A stretch of DNA of 55,539 nt from positions 1 through 55,539 of the forward strand of contig JAPLES010000071.1 of assembly GCA_026391075.1 (NCBI GenBank). The letters are read 5' to 3'. Position numbers and translations under genes: made by a program. Positions 8,922-17,153 of this stretch are shown here, piece after piece. Under the pieces are notes generated by a model. It saw nothing but the letters and a program-made list of their open reading frames with translations, made no database searches and had not been told where the DNA came from. The DNA comes from Bacteroidota bacterium (GTDB taxonomy: Bacteria; Bacteroidota; Bacteroidia; Chitinophagales; LD1). Numbering within the stretch: position 1 is the first letter of the stretch; every line of letters begins with the position of its first letter.

Positions 8922-10532
8922 ATGAAACATCACATAAATTTTCTTTTTCTCTTTTCATTTTTCTGCCTCACTCCAGGTTCAGCACAATCTTGGGCATGGG
9001 CTAAGGGCGCAGGTGGAATTGGTAGCGATGCTGCTAATGCTGTAACGATTGATGAACACGGCAATATTTATGTAACCGGAAATATTGCAGGCATTGCAAA
9101 CTTTTCAGGCGTTGGTGCGCAGGGCAAAGGAATTTTTGATGTTTTTATTACAAGATACGACCCACAGGGAAATGTGGTTTGGGTAAAACTTGCTGGAGGA
9201 GATGACAATGATGCGGGTACTGGTATTAAATACAAAGGTGGGTTTCTATACGTTACTGGTTACTTCAATGACACAGCATGGTTTGAAACTACCATGCTAT
9301 TAAGTCGAGGTGATGCGGATGGTTTTATTGCTAAATATACAACAGATGGAAATTTAGTTTGGGTGCGTCAGATAGGCGGTTCAAATTCAGATGTAAGTTT
9401 GAGTGTTGATGCAGATAATGCGGGTAACGTGTACATAGGTGGTTCTTACGAATACAACATGATGCTCGACACTTTTCATCTCTCTACTACCAATCTTTAT
9501 AACGAATCGTTTCTTGCAAAGTATAGCTCAGACGGAAATGTGTTGTGGGCAAAATCGGGAAAGGGAAATAACGCTAACCAAATTACGGGAGTTGCTTTTG
9601 ACAACGACCACTCTGTTTTTGTAACCGGATATTTTGGAGGGAACTTTAAAATAGGAGCTGGCAATATCAATTCTGCAACTTCCAGTTATGATATTTTTTT
9701 AGCAAAGGTTGATGAAAATGGTAATTATGATTGGCTAAAAAGTGCAGGTAGTACGTATGAGGATGCAGCGCACGGAATATGCAGCGATGCCAATGGAAAT
9801 GCTATAGTAGTTGGATATTTTGCAGGCACTGCTTATTTTGATTCACATACTGTAACCTATAGTGATTACAATGATATTTTTGTGGCAAAGTATGATGCCT
9901 CAGGAAATAATTTATGGGTACGAGCAGGAAGAGGTCATCAGTTGGATATTGGCTGGGGAGTAACTACCGATGCCAATGGAAATATTTTTGCTACGGGAAT
10001 GTATCAGGATGTTATTGATTTTGATGGGAACATTTTGCATGCTTTTGATCGAGATATTTTTTTAGTTAGTTATTCTCCCGCGGGAACTCTTCGTTGGGCT
10101 ACTACCGCAGGTGGTGTGAATACCGACTGCGGATTTTCAGTTGCAGTTTCAAACGCAGGTATGCTGGTATTGGCTGGGTATTACAGTTACACCGGTTACT
10201 ATGGAAATATTCATATTGATAATGCCATAGTGAATGATATAGTTGTAGCAGCATACAACCCACCGACTGTTAATTCAATTGCCCAAGTCGAAGATGATTT
10301 GAAAATCTCGCTTTTTCCCAATCCTGTTTCCGCAAATGCCAATTGCCTATTACAAATATCGAAAGAAGAAAAATACCAGATAAAAATATTCAGTATTTCA
10401 GGACAATTGTTGTGGGAGGAATTGAATCCACTAAACAACAGGATTAAAACCGGTGAACTCCCTACAGGAATTTATTTAGTTGAAGTCACGTCCATTTCTA
10501 TAAATAAAATTCTGCGATTAGTAAAGCAATAA
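8922..10532 (+). CDS. Secreted beta-propeller (SBBP-type repeat) protein with T9SS type A domain, 536 aa
   Basis: After a signal peptide (MKHHINFLFLFSFFCLTPGS) the protein consists of about eight repeats of 50-55 residues with phrases such as 'GNIYVTGNIAG', 'GFLYVTGYFNDTA', 'GNVYIGGSYEYN', 'GNAIVVGYFAGTAYF' and 'GNIFATGMYQDVIDF', each followed by 'DIFLAKYDxxGNxxWxxxAGG'. These match the SBBP class of beta-propeller repeats common in Bacteroidota surface proteins. It ends in a type A sorting domain (ISLFPNPVSANANCLLQI ... LPTGIYLVEVTSISINK). No catalytic motif was found; propellers of this class usually bind proteins or glycans. It converges with the type B gene at 10554, with about 20 bases between stops. 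Confidence 0.83.
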   Translation: MKHHINFLFLFSFFCLTPGSAQSWAWAKGAGGIGSDAANAVTIDEHGNIYVTGNIAGIANFSGVGAQGKGIFDVFITRYDPQGNVVWVKLAGGDDNDAGTGIKYKGGFLYVTGYFNDTAWFETTMLLSRGDADGFIAKYTTDGNLVWVRQIGGSNSDVSLSVDADNAGNVYIGGSYEYNMMLDTFHLSTTNLYNESFLAKYSSDGNVLWAKSGKGNNANQITGVAFDNDHSVFVTGYFGGNFKIGAGNINSATSSYDIFLAKVDENGNYDWLKSAGSTYEDAAHGICSDANGNAIVVGYFAGTAYFDSHTVTYSDYNDIFVAKYDASGNNLWVRAGRGHQLDIGWGVTTDANGNIFATGMYQDVIDFDGNILHAFDRDIFLVSYSPAGTLRWATTAGGVNTDCGFSVAVSNAGMLVLAGYYSYTGYYGNIHIDNAIVNDIVVAAYNPPTVNSIAQVEDDLKISLFPNPVSANANCLLQISKEEKYQIKIFSISGQLLWEELNPLNNRIKTGELPTGIYLVEVTSISINKILRLVKQ

Positions 10533-10553
10533 ACTGTTTTGCTTAGAATGGAG

Positions 10554-11729
10554 CTATCTGTTGATGACAAGGTAATTGTTGAACCGCCTTTTATCGTTGA
10601 GTTGAAGCGTGTAAAAATAAGTGCCATCAGGAAGGGGCTTGTCGTTTTCCAAATAAGTTCCGTCCCAATCATTTTTGTAATCGGTGTTTTCGTAAACGCT
10701 GGAACCGTAACGATTAAAAATTTTCAAAGCAGCAGGAGCAAAATATTCTAAGCCGATAAAAACAAGTTTGTCGTTTTTGCCATCACCATCGGGCGAAAAA
10801 CCTTGCGGAAGAAAAACATTAATAGGACAAGTAATAGTAATGCTAATGTTACCGGTGTCGCAAAATTGATAGTCGCAAACCACATATTGAAACGTTTCAG
10901 TTCCGCAACCCAACTCGCTTCGGGTAAAAACAATATTGCCCGATTCCAAATTAATAATACCAAGATTATTTGCGCTGTCATTATCAAAAACCTGGGACAC
11001 GTGAATGGTATCGTTCTCGGGGTCGTTGTCGTTGGTTAAAGCAGTAATTACAAATGAAGAAACCGAATCTGGAAAGCTGTAACTATCATCGGTTGCATCA
11101 GGAGGATGATTAGAACCATTGACTGCTATGTAAACAATAGCGGTGTCGCATAAGTTATTGTTATCGCACAACACATAAATGATTGTATCGGTGCCGTAAT
11201 AAAAACTGTTTGGCGAATAAAATATTTGTGTGCCGTTAATTACTGTGGCTGTGCCGTGTTGAGGTGGTGAGATAATGGTTAGTGTCAGCACATCTCCATC
11301 TACATCATAATCGTTACTCGAAACAGCAAGAATGGTGTTGGTGTTTTGCTGCACCACATAATTGTCATCGTTTGCAACAGGTGGATTATTGTTTCCGGTA
11401 ACAGTGATAAAAACAATGGCTGTATCGCAGCCACTGGTAGTGTCACAAACAACGTAAGTAAATGAATCTATTCCGATATAATTTAGAGCGGGAGTATACA
11501 CTATCGAGTTCCCGGAAACTGTTGTAGTGCCATGTTGTGGTCCAACTAAAATGGTAATGGTTAGAGGGTCGCCATCTAGGTCGTAATCATTAGCAATTAC
11601 ATAAAAAGAAGTGGTCGTATTTTTGTTGATGCTGAAGGTATCGTTGAATGCAACAGGAGAATTTTGTGCAAATAAAATTTGCATCATCAAAACAAAACCA
11701 AAAAACAATCCTGTTTTTTTCATACTCAA
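10554..11729 (-). CDS. Secreted Ig/cadherin-like repeat protein with T9SS type B (gliding-associated) C-terminal domain, 391 aa
   Basis: The signal peptide (MKKTGLFFGFVLMMQILFAQ) is followed by three tandem repeats of about 90 residues. Two carry 'NDYDLDGDPLTITI' or 'NDYDVDGDVLTLTI', the third a divergent 'NDNDPENDTIHV', and each has a closing 'CDTAIVxI' or 'CDTGNISI' strand. This is the cadherin-like/Big repeat seen in calcium-binding surface proteins; the DxDGDxLT loop suggests a Ca site. The C-terminus is the gliding motility-associated type B sorting domain ('FLPQGFSPDGDGKNDKLV', 'LKIFNRYGSSVYE', 'WDGTYL', 'LPDGTYFYTLQL'). It is likely displayed on the outer surface as an adhesin. The first two residues could also be dropped (MKKTG start); the difference is trivial. 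Confidence 0.83.
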   Translation of the reverse strand: MSMKKTGLFFGFVLMMQILFAQNSPVAFNDTFSINKNTTTSFYVIANDYDLDGDPLTITILVGPQHGTTTVSGNSIVYTPALNYIGIDSFTYVVCDTTSGCDTAIVFITVTGNNNPPVANDDNYVVQQNTNTILAVSSNDYDVDGDVLTLTIISPPQHGTATVINGTQIFYSPNSFYYGTDTIIYVLCDNNNLCDTAIVYIAVNGSNHPPDATDDSYSFPDSVSSFVITALTNDNDPENDTIHVSQVFDNDSANNLGIINLESGNIVFTRSELGCGTETFQYVVCDYQFCDTGNISITITCPINVFLPQGFSPDGDGKNDKLVFIGLEYFAPAALKIFNRYGSSVYENTDYKNDWDGTYLENDKPLPDGTYFYTLQLNDKRRFNNYLVINR

Positions 11730-11825
11730 AATGCAATCTGAATTTAATATTTCCGTTTACTACTTCAACCTACTTGTTTCGTCCCGTCTGTTTTAGCAGG
11801 TGTTGCAATATCCAACTTAGTAATT

Positions 11826-12794
11826 CTAACTTCTCAAAAACTCTTCTGCTTTCTCCACCAAATTTTTTGACCCAATAAATATAGCCGTTCGTTCATGCAG
11901 TTCTGTAGGTTGAATTTCAAGGATACGGTTTTTACCATCCGTTGCTTTGCCCCCTGCCTGTTCCGTAAGAAACGACATGGGGATACATTCATACAACAAA
12001 CGCAGTTTGCCTTTCTTCTCTCCTTTGTTAGCCGGATAAATAAAAATGCCCCCTTTAATAAAAGTGCGATGTAAATCACCCACCATAGAGCCTATATAAC
12101 GAAGTGAATATGGGCGTGAGGTTTCTTTATCGACAGTAGAACAAAACGAAATAAAATTTTTAACGCCTTCATCAAATTTGCCAACGTTTCCTTGATTGAG
12201 TGAATAAATTTTCCCGTTCTCCGAAATTTTCATGGAAGGATGTGACAAATAAAATTCATTGTCTTCTGTATTTAGTGTAAACCCATTTACTCCATTTCCG
12301 GTTGATAAAACAAGAATGGTAGAACTGCCATAAATAAAGTAGCCCGCGCATTTCGTAGTAGTTCCTTGCTGAAAAAAATCCGCGTGAGTTACTTCGCCCG
12401 CAGCCGAAATTCTTTGGTTTAAATTGAAGATAGTTCCTATGGGGGCACAAATATCAATATTGGCAGAGCCATCAAGCGGATCAACTGAAATAATGTATCG
12501 GCCGTTTTGATTAAGTGTAACTGTCCCTTCGTTTTCTTCGCTTAAATAACCTGCACAGGTTTCGCTGGCCCGCAAATAATCCATCAGAATTTTATTCGAC
12601 AGGTCATCGAGCTTTTGGACTGTTTCGCCTTGCACATTTGTATCTCCGGTGGTTCCAATAATTCCAGTTAGACCAGCGTTGTTGACTAATCTTGCGATAA
12701 TTTTACAGCCTTCGGCCAGCGATACAATAACTTTTGCCAGCTCAATATTGCTATTGGTTTCTAGAAAAGAAGCGAGTTTTATGGCATTGCCCAT
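11826..12794 (-). CDS. fbp: Fructose-1,6-bisphosphatase, class I
   Basis: This enzyme hydrolyses fructose-1,6-bisphosphate to fructose-6-phosphate in gluconeogenesis, in the cytoplasm. The diagnostic metal and substrate motif 'VDPLDGSANIDICAPIGTIF' lies near residue 110, and the conserved 'YSLRYIGSMVGDLHR' and 'GGIFIYPANK' segments follow in the right order. At 322 residues it is close to the usual size. The ATG at 12794 is the natural start for the N-terminal helix. It stands alone between a surface protein gene and an intergenic stretch of about 315 bases. With the enolase at 51301 it is one of two central carbon enzymes in the window. Confidence 0.95.
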   Translation of the reverse strand: MGNAIKLASFLETNSNIELAKVIVSLAEGCKIIARLVNNAGLTGIIGTTGDTNVQGETVQKLDDLSNKILMDYLRASETCAGYLSEENEGTVTLNQNGRYIISVDPLDGSANIDICAPIGTIFNLNQRISAAGEVTHADFFQQGTTTKCAGYFIYGSSTILVLSTGNGVNGFTLNTEDNEFYLSHPSMKISENGKIYSLNQGNVGKFDEGVKNFISFCSTVDKETSRPYSLRYIGSMVGDLHRTFIKGGIFIYPANKGEKKGKLRLLYECIPMSFLTEQAGGKATDGKNRILEIQPTELHERTAIFIGSKNLVEKAEEFLRS

Positions 12795-13110
12795 GGTGCA
12801 AAAATTTGATGCGCGAATATAGAAAATGGTGCATAGCGAATAGAAGCTAACAAGAACGAGTTAAACATGGGAACGGGGTCATAGTTTTATACTCTTAAAA
12901 AACATCTGCAAAAAATTCGTTTTTTGAAATTTTGCTCTACTTTTGAACCCGACACACAAAACAACTTACCTGTTTTTCAAGGCGTTAAAAATATTTTAAA
13001 AGAAAATTGAAACTTTTTTGTCTCAGGACTTGACAAGCGAAATTACAGAACATATATTACTAGCACGAACAGCAATTCAAATTTAGTTACACACAAAAAA
13101 ACAAGCAAAC
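12795..13110. other. Intergenic region, divergent promoters
   Basis: No reading frame here looks like protein. The stretch is AT-rich and separates the divergent fbp and beta-helix genes. It contains a TAnnTTTG-like box (TACTTTTG, 12938-12945) and the TTGACA/TATATT pair reported separately. No hairpin terminator or RNA gene was seen. Confidence 0.6.
13030..13058 (+). promoter_or_regulatory. Sigma-70-like promoter, TTGACA-17-TATATT
   Basis: TTGACA at 13030-13035 and TATATT at 13053-13058 are separated by exactly 17 bases, the textbook proteobacterial layout, 52 bases before the ATG at 13111. Bacteroidota normally use TTTG/TAnnTTTG, and a TACTTTTG box sits about 100 bases further upstream, so which one is used is open. 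Confidence 0.45.
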
Positions 13111-14304
13111 ATGAACAAGCTAACAACAATCTTCGGAGCAGCGCTACTTACACTATCGCTTAACTCTTTTGCAGGTGATTGTCCTGCACTTTCTGGCGAA
13201 TTCACCATCGGGAGAGGTGAAACTGCCGATTTCGCAACTATTAATGACGCATCAAACGCACTTAAATGCGGTGGTGTAACAGGTCCGGTAACTTTTAAAT
13301 TAGAAGATGGAACGTATAACGAAAGAGTGGTTCTTTCAGCTATTCCAGGTTCTTCGGCTTTTAATACAGTGACTTTCGAATCAAAATCGGGTAACAATTC
13401 AGAAGTAGTGATCAGCTACGGAGCTGCCGATGCTACCATGGTTCTTAACGGAACAACTTTCGTAAACTTCGAGAACTTAACTATTGACCACAAGAATTCT
13501 ACCTACGGAAACACTTTGCGTGTTGACGGCAAAGCGGGAAACCTTGCATTTAAAGGAGTAGTATTTGACGGAGTTGAAGTTACTAGAACCGGAACACAAA
13601 GCGCTACCGTTCTATTTACAGCTAGTGCTTCAAAATCTGATGTAGCTTTTACTGATTGTGAAATCAATAACGGAAGCATTGGAATTTCAAAAGGTGGAAA
13701 CACTTCAGAAGCAATGGATGCAAAAACTTCTATCACAGGAACTCTTTTCTTCAATCAATACGAGGCTGGTTTGGCTCTTACTAACGAAGATGCTCCGGTA
13801 ATTACAAACAACGTAATCAGCACACTTTCAAACTTCGGTTCTTTCAAAGCAATGAATTTAGATAACGTAGCTAACAATGTAATCATCAGCAATAACATTA
13901 TAAATGCCGCTAACGGTTCTTACGGTGTAGCTATGAACAATTGCACAGCGCAGGCAACTAACTTAGGCCAAATCAATAATAACTCAATTGCAGTAGGTGG
14001 TGCAACTGAAACTTACGGAGTTTTTTTAACCGGTAGCACAGATAACCAAGTGTTGAACTTTAACCGTGTAAAATTGACTATCAACGGTAGCCAAACTACT
14101 TCACAGGCTTACTACAGAAATAATGGTTCAGGAAATAACATCAACATGATGAACAATATTTTCTACGACTTAAACACCGGTGGTTATACAATCATTGGCA
14201 ACACTTACAAAGATTTCTTTAATCAACTTCCTTCACAAAGTAATCCATCTCTATCAGTATCGGCAAACGGAATCATGATTGAGAAAGTTTCTCCAATAAA
14301 GTAA
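13111..14304 (+). CDS. Secreted right-handed beta-helix protein, 397 aa
   Basis: A signal peptide (MNKLTTIFGAALLTLSLNSF, cleavage after AG) is followed by the phrase 'DFATINDASNALKCGGV', the usual opening of pectate-lyase-like beta-helix proteins, and then by Asn-rich coils ('VITNNVISTLSNFGSF', 'VIISNNIINAANGSYGV', 'INNNSIAVGGATETYGV', 'NMMNNIFYDL'). These form the rungs of a right-handed parallel beta-helix. Unlike the surface proteins around it, it has no recognisable T9SS sorting domain and ends in 'NGIMIEKVSPIK', so it is probably periplasmic or exported by another route. Such helices bind or cleave polysaccharides, but no catalytic residues can be named. A strong terminator follows. Confidence 0.75.
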   Translation: MNKLTTIFGAALLTLSLNSFAGDCPALSGEFTIGRGETADFATINDASNALKCGGVTGPVTFKLEDGTYNERVVLSAIPGSSAFNTVTFESKSGNNSEVVISYGAADATMVLNGTTFVNFENLTIDHKNSTYGNTLRVDGKAGNLAFKGVVFDGVEVTRTGTQSATVLFTASASKSDVAFTDCEINNGSIGISKGGNTSEAMDAKTSITGTLFFNQYEAGLALTNEDAPVITNNVISTLSNFGSFKAMNLDNVANNVIISNNIINAANGSYGVAMNNCTAQATNLGQINNNSIAVGGATETYGVFLTGSTDNQVLNFNRVKLTINGSQTTSQAYYRNNGSGNNINMMNNIFYDLNTGGYTIIGNTYKDFFNQLPSQSNPSLSVSANGIMIEKVSPIK

Positions 14305-14330
14305 CTATAATAGCTTGTTCGTTACTTTCT

Positions 14331-14365
14331 AATGGCTCTGGTTAAAACCGGAGCCATTTTTTTTT
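14331..14365 (+). terminator. Rho-independent terminator after the beta-helix gene
   Basis: An 11-bp stem (AATGGCTCTGG / CCGGAGCCATT, one G-T pair, loop TTAAAA) is followed by a run of T. An ATG at 14332 lies inside the stem, which argues against that ATG being the start of the following kinase. Confidence 0.9.
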
Positions 14366-14406
14366 GGCAATACAATTACTACATTCATACTAAAGAAAAT
14401 TCAACC

Positions 14407-15840
14407 GTGCGATTGTCCCAACACATACCTCATCAGGATTTTTTTGAACACTATGCCGAAGCCGTTCTCATTACTGCTTCGGACGATACACCCCTCTTTA
14501 TTAATGCTGCATTTTCTAAGCTATCGGGATATACAACAGATGATATTAGCCTGCTTACTGGGGCAAACCTTTTTAGAGTGAGAGTGAATTATGATATGGT
14601 GGTAAATGAAAAAGCTACACACTGGGAAACAGGAATTACCAAGAAAGATAACAGTATTAGTTGGGCTAAGGTTTCGGTATCTCCTATCACCCTATCAGAT
14701 TCAAGCATTGGTAAAATTTATACCCTAGCTGATAACCCTGCCATTGATCAAATGAAAGGCTTGCTTAAGGAAAGTGAAACCCGTTTTACAACCCTAGCTG
14801 ATGCTTCTCCCGTAATGATTTGGATGACCGATCAGGATAATCTATGTTACTATTTCAATAGATCTTGGCTAGATTTTACAGGTAGAAAATTCGAAGAGGA
14901 ATTAGGCTCGGGTTGGATACGAGGTGTTCATACAGATGACATGAAATCGTTTAATGATGTCAACCCGTTGCTAATTGCCCGACAGAACTATTCGTGCGAA
15001 TACCGTTTAAGAAAATTTGATGGAACCTATAGGCACATTTTAGAAATAGGAACACCTCGTTTTTTACCCGATGAGAGTTTTGCAGGCTATATGGGAAGTT
15101 GTTTGGATATAACCGAAATGAAAATGGCGCAGAATGAACTGGCCACACAAACGCAGGAATTAAAACGATCGAATGAAGAACTGGAGCAGTTTGCCTATGT
15201 AGCCTCGCATGATATGCAGGAACCGCTGCGCATGATTTCAAGTTATATTCAGTTGGTTCAGAAAAATATAGAATCGGGAAACGGGAAAGAAGTTAATGAT
15301 TTTATGAAATATGTGTTGGAGGGTGTTGGTCGAATGCAAGCATTGATTAATGACTTACTGCATTATTCTCGGGTAAATAAAAAAGGGGCTGCGTTTGGCA
15401 AGGTAGACCTTAATGAAGTTTTGAAAATAGCTGTAACACATCTCACCAACAGAATAAGCGAAAACGAAGCCGTTCTTAGCTATGATGTAATGCCACAAAT
15501 CAATGGCGACCAATCGCAACTAATTAGGCTTTTTCAAAATTTTATTGACAACGCTATTAAATTTAAAGCTTCGGGACGAAAACCTATTATCAAAATTTCC
15601 GTAAAGGAGCAGGATAATTATTTTGAAATTGGGGTAAGTGATAACGGAATCGGTATAGACCCGAAATTTTACAATCGTATTTTTGTTATTTTTCAGCGCT
15701 TGCATACACGTAGCGAGTACGAAGGAACAGGTATTGGTTTAGCAGTTTGTAAAAAAATAGTTGAACGCCACGGTGGCAATATCCGTTTGGAATCTAAAGT
15801 TGAAGAAGGAACCACATTTTATTTTACACTTAAAAAGTAG
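14407..15840 (+). CDS. Cytoplasmic PAS-PAS histidine kinase
   Basis: Domain order, counted from the GTG at 14407: PAS (about 20-110, 'PLFINAAFSKLSGYTTDDI'), PAS/PAC (about 125-240, 'ADASPVMIWMTDQDNLCYY'), HisKA with the phosphorylated His at 268 in 'ASHDMQEPLRM', and HATPase ('FQNFIDNAIKFK', 'DNGIGIDPKF', 'GTGIGLAVCKKIVERHGG'). There is no membrane segment, so it senses something in the cytoplasm. The frame is open back to an ATG at 14332, but that ATG lies within the upstream terminator, so I prefer GTG 14407; this is an inference. Two response regulators follow with gaps of 6 bases each, forming one operon. HisKA of the 'HDMQEPLR' type is typical of PAS-rich kinases related to bacteriophytochromes. 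Confidence 0.88.
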   Translation: MRLSQHIPHQDFFEHYAEAVLITASDDTPLFINAAFSKLSGYTTDDISLLTGANLFRVRVNYDMVVNEKATHWETGITKKDNSISWAKVSVSPITLSDSSIGKIYTLADNPAIDQMKGLLKESETRFTTLADASPVMIWMTDQDNLCYYFNRSWLDFTGRKFEEELGSGWIRGVHTDDMKSFNDVNPLLIARQNYSCEYRLRKFDGTYRHILEIGTPRFLPDESFAGYMGSCLDITEMKMAQNELATQTQELKRSNEELEQFAYVASHDMQEPLRMISSYIQLVQKNIESGNGKEVNDFMKYVLEGVGRMQALINDLLHYSRVNKKGAAFGKVDLNEVLKIAVTHLTNRISENEAVLSYDVMPQINGDQSQLIRLFQNFIDNAIKFKASGRKPIIKISVKEQDNYFEIGVSDNGIGIDPKFYNRIFVIFQRLHTRSEYEGTGIGLAVCKKIVERHGGNIRLESKVEEGTTFYFTLKK

Positions 15841-15846
15841 TACGGC

Positions 15847-16296
15847 ATGGATTTTTTAAAAAACAACAAAGAAAAACCAAGAATTTTACTGGTGGAAGAT
15901 AATCCCGGTGATATTCGTTTAACACAAGAAGCGCTAAAGGAAAGTAAAATTGAAATTCACCTGGATGTAGTAACAGACGGTGAGCAAGCAATAGATTTCC
16001 TGTTTAAGCGAAACAAATTTGCTGATTCTATTCGACCGCATATTGTACTGCTTGATTTAAATCTGCCGAAGAAAAACGGCATTGAAGTGTTGAAAGAAAT
16101 AAAGGCAAACGATTCGCTGAAAAAAATTCCGGTCATCGTGTTGACTACTTCCGATGCCGACCATGATATTTCAAAAGCATATTCGCTACATGCTAACTGC
16201 TATATTTTAAAGCCAGTTGACTTTGACGATTTTGCCCGAGTAATTAAACTTGTAGAAACTTATTGGTTCAACACCGTGCAACTTGCATTTGAATAA
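15847..16296 (+). CDS. Single-domain response regulator, Rcp1 type
   Basis: The 149-residue protein is a receiver domain only. It has the acidic pair (VEDNPGD), the phosphorylated Asp70 in 'LLDLNLPKKNG', the Thr of 'VIVLTTSD' and the Lys of 'CYILKPVDFDDF'. The sequence 'VTDGEQAIDFLFKR' and the 'YWFNTVQL' tail are typical of the Rcp1 family, the usual partners of phytochrome-like kinases. It starts 6 bases after the kinase stop, so it is the most likely first phosphate acceptor. It has no output domain and probably acts by protein contact or passes phosphate on. Confidence 0.9.
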   Translation: MDFLKNNKEKPRILLVEDNPGDIRLTQEALKESKIEIHLDVVTDGEQAIDFLFKRNKFADSIRPHIVLLDLNLPKKNGIEVLKEIKANDSLKKIPVIVLTTSDADHDISKAYSLHANCYILKPVDFDDFARVIKLVETYWFNTVQLAFE

Positions 16297-16302
16297 AAAA
16301 TT

Positions 16303-17043
16303 ATGGCAGATCAGGAGTTGAAAGTTTTATTGGTGGAAGATAATCCAGGCGATGCGTTCCTGATGAAATTTTATTTGGGTGAATCCACTTCACCGGTTTT
16401 TAATGTTTCACATGCCGAAACCGTAGGCGCAGCTTTAGATTTACTGGCAGCAAATAAGTTTGACCTTATTTTGAGCGATATGAATTTGCCCGATAGTTTT
16501 GGAGTAGATACCATTAAAACTATTCTCGGAAAATTTCCCGGTAACTTAGTGATGGTGCTTACCGGATTAACCGATGAAGAAGTAGGTCTGGAAACTGTTC
16601 GGTTTGGAGCACAGGATTTTTTAGTGAAAGGAAAATTTGATGGTAAAGTTTTGATTTCATCCGTTCTCTTTGCATTTGAAAGATTTAAATTGAACAAGCA
16701 GAATGACAGTTTTACGGAACAATTAGACCAGGAAAACTCGCGCTTAGATACCATTCAGCGTTTGCTGAATGTGGGCTATGTAGAATTCGATATTAAGTCA
16801 AACACCCTGTACCGTTCAGATTTTGCGATTAATATGAGTGGTTTAAGTTTAGACCAACGCACATCAACACTCGAAGATGCAGTTGGTATTTCAGACAATC
16901 CTGAAGAACTAACGAAAGTGATTCAGGACATTATTGCCAAAGGCGGAACGGGTTCATTCAACTATAAACGCAGCGGCAAAGATTTTAAAATGCTCTATGA
17001 ATGCTTTGAAGGCAAAATAAGTGGCGTTATTCAATTGCTGTGA
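16303..17043 (+). CDS. Response regulator with a C-terminal domain of unknown type
   Basis: Residues 1-125 form a receiver domain: 'LLVEDNPGDAFLM', phosphorylated Asp59 in 'ILSDMNLPDSFG', 'VMVLTGLTDEE' and the Lys of 'QDFLVKGKFDG'. A short helical linker (residues 130-150) leads to about 95 residues ('VGYVEFDIKSNTLYRSDFA ... GKISGVIQLL') that look like a degenerate PAS domain lacking its N-terminal cap; this is a guess from pattern only. No DNA-binding or cyclase motif was found. It is the third gene of the kinase operon, 6 bases after the Rcp1-like protein. Confidence 0.82.
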   Translation: MADQELKVLLVEDNPGDAFLMKFYLGESTSPVFNVSHAETVGAALDLLAANKFDLILSDMNLPDSFGVDTIKTILGKFPGNLVMVLTGLTDEEVGLETVRFGAQDFLVKGKFDGKVLISSVLFAFERFKLNKQNDSFTEQLDQENSRLDTIQRLLNVGYVEFDIKSNTLYRSDFAINMSGLSLDQRTSTLEDAVGISDNPEELTKVIQDIIAKGGTGSFNYKRSGKDFKMLYECFEGKISGVIQLL

Positions 17044-17110
17044 ATATCTCCTGTTCAATCTTCTCCTTTTATTCTGCCAATTCCATTTTACCTGCTTGCA
17101 TTTTTGCTTC

Positions 17111-17118
17111 TATATTCG
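17111..17118 (+). promoter_or_regulatory. ftcD: Putative -7 promoter box (TATATTCG)
   Basis: TATATTCG, a one-base variant of TAnnTTTG, lies 36 bases before the ftcD start. The same octamer occurs before carA (45652). No convincing -33 box was seen. Confidence 0.4.
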
Positions 17119-17153
17119 CTCCGAATTTAGTTTGAAAGCAAACCACCATAGCC

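Noticed and set aside
10539-11878. Several plus-strand open frames opposite the type B surface gene and fbp
   Set aside because: They lie antisense to well-supported genes and have biased, low-complexity composition.
14332-14406. ATG at 14332 as start of the histidine kinase
   Set aside because: It lies within the terminator hairpin of the preceding gene, and the added residues match no part of the PAS domain. Not fully excluded.
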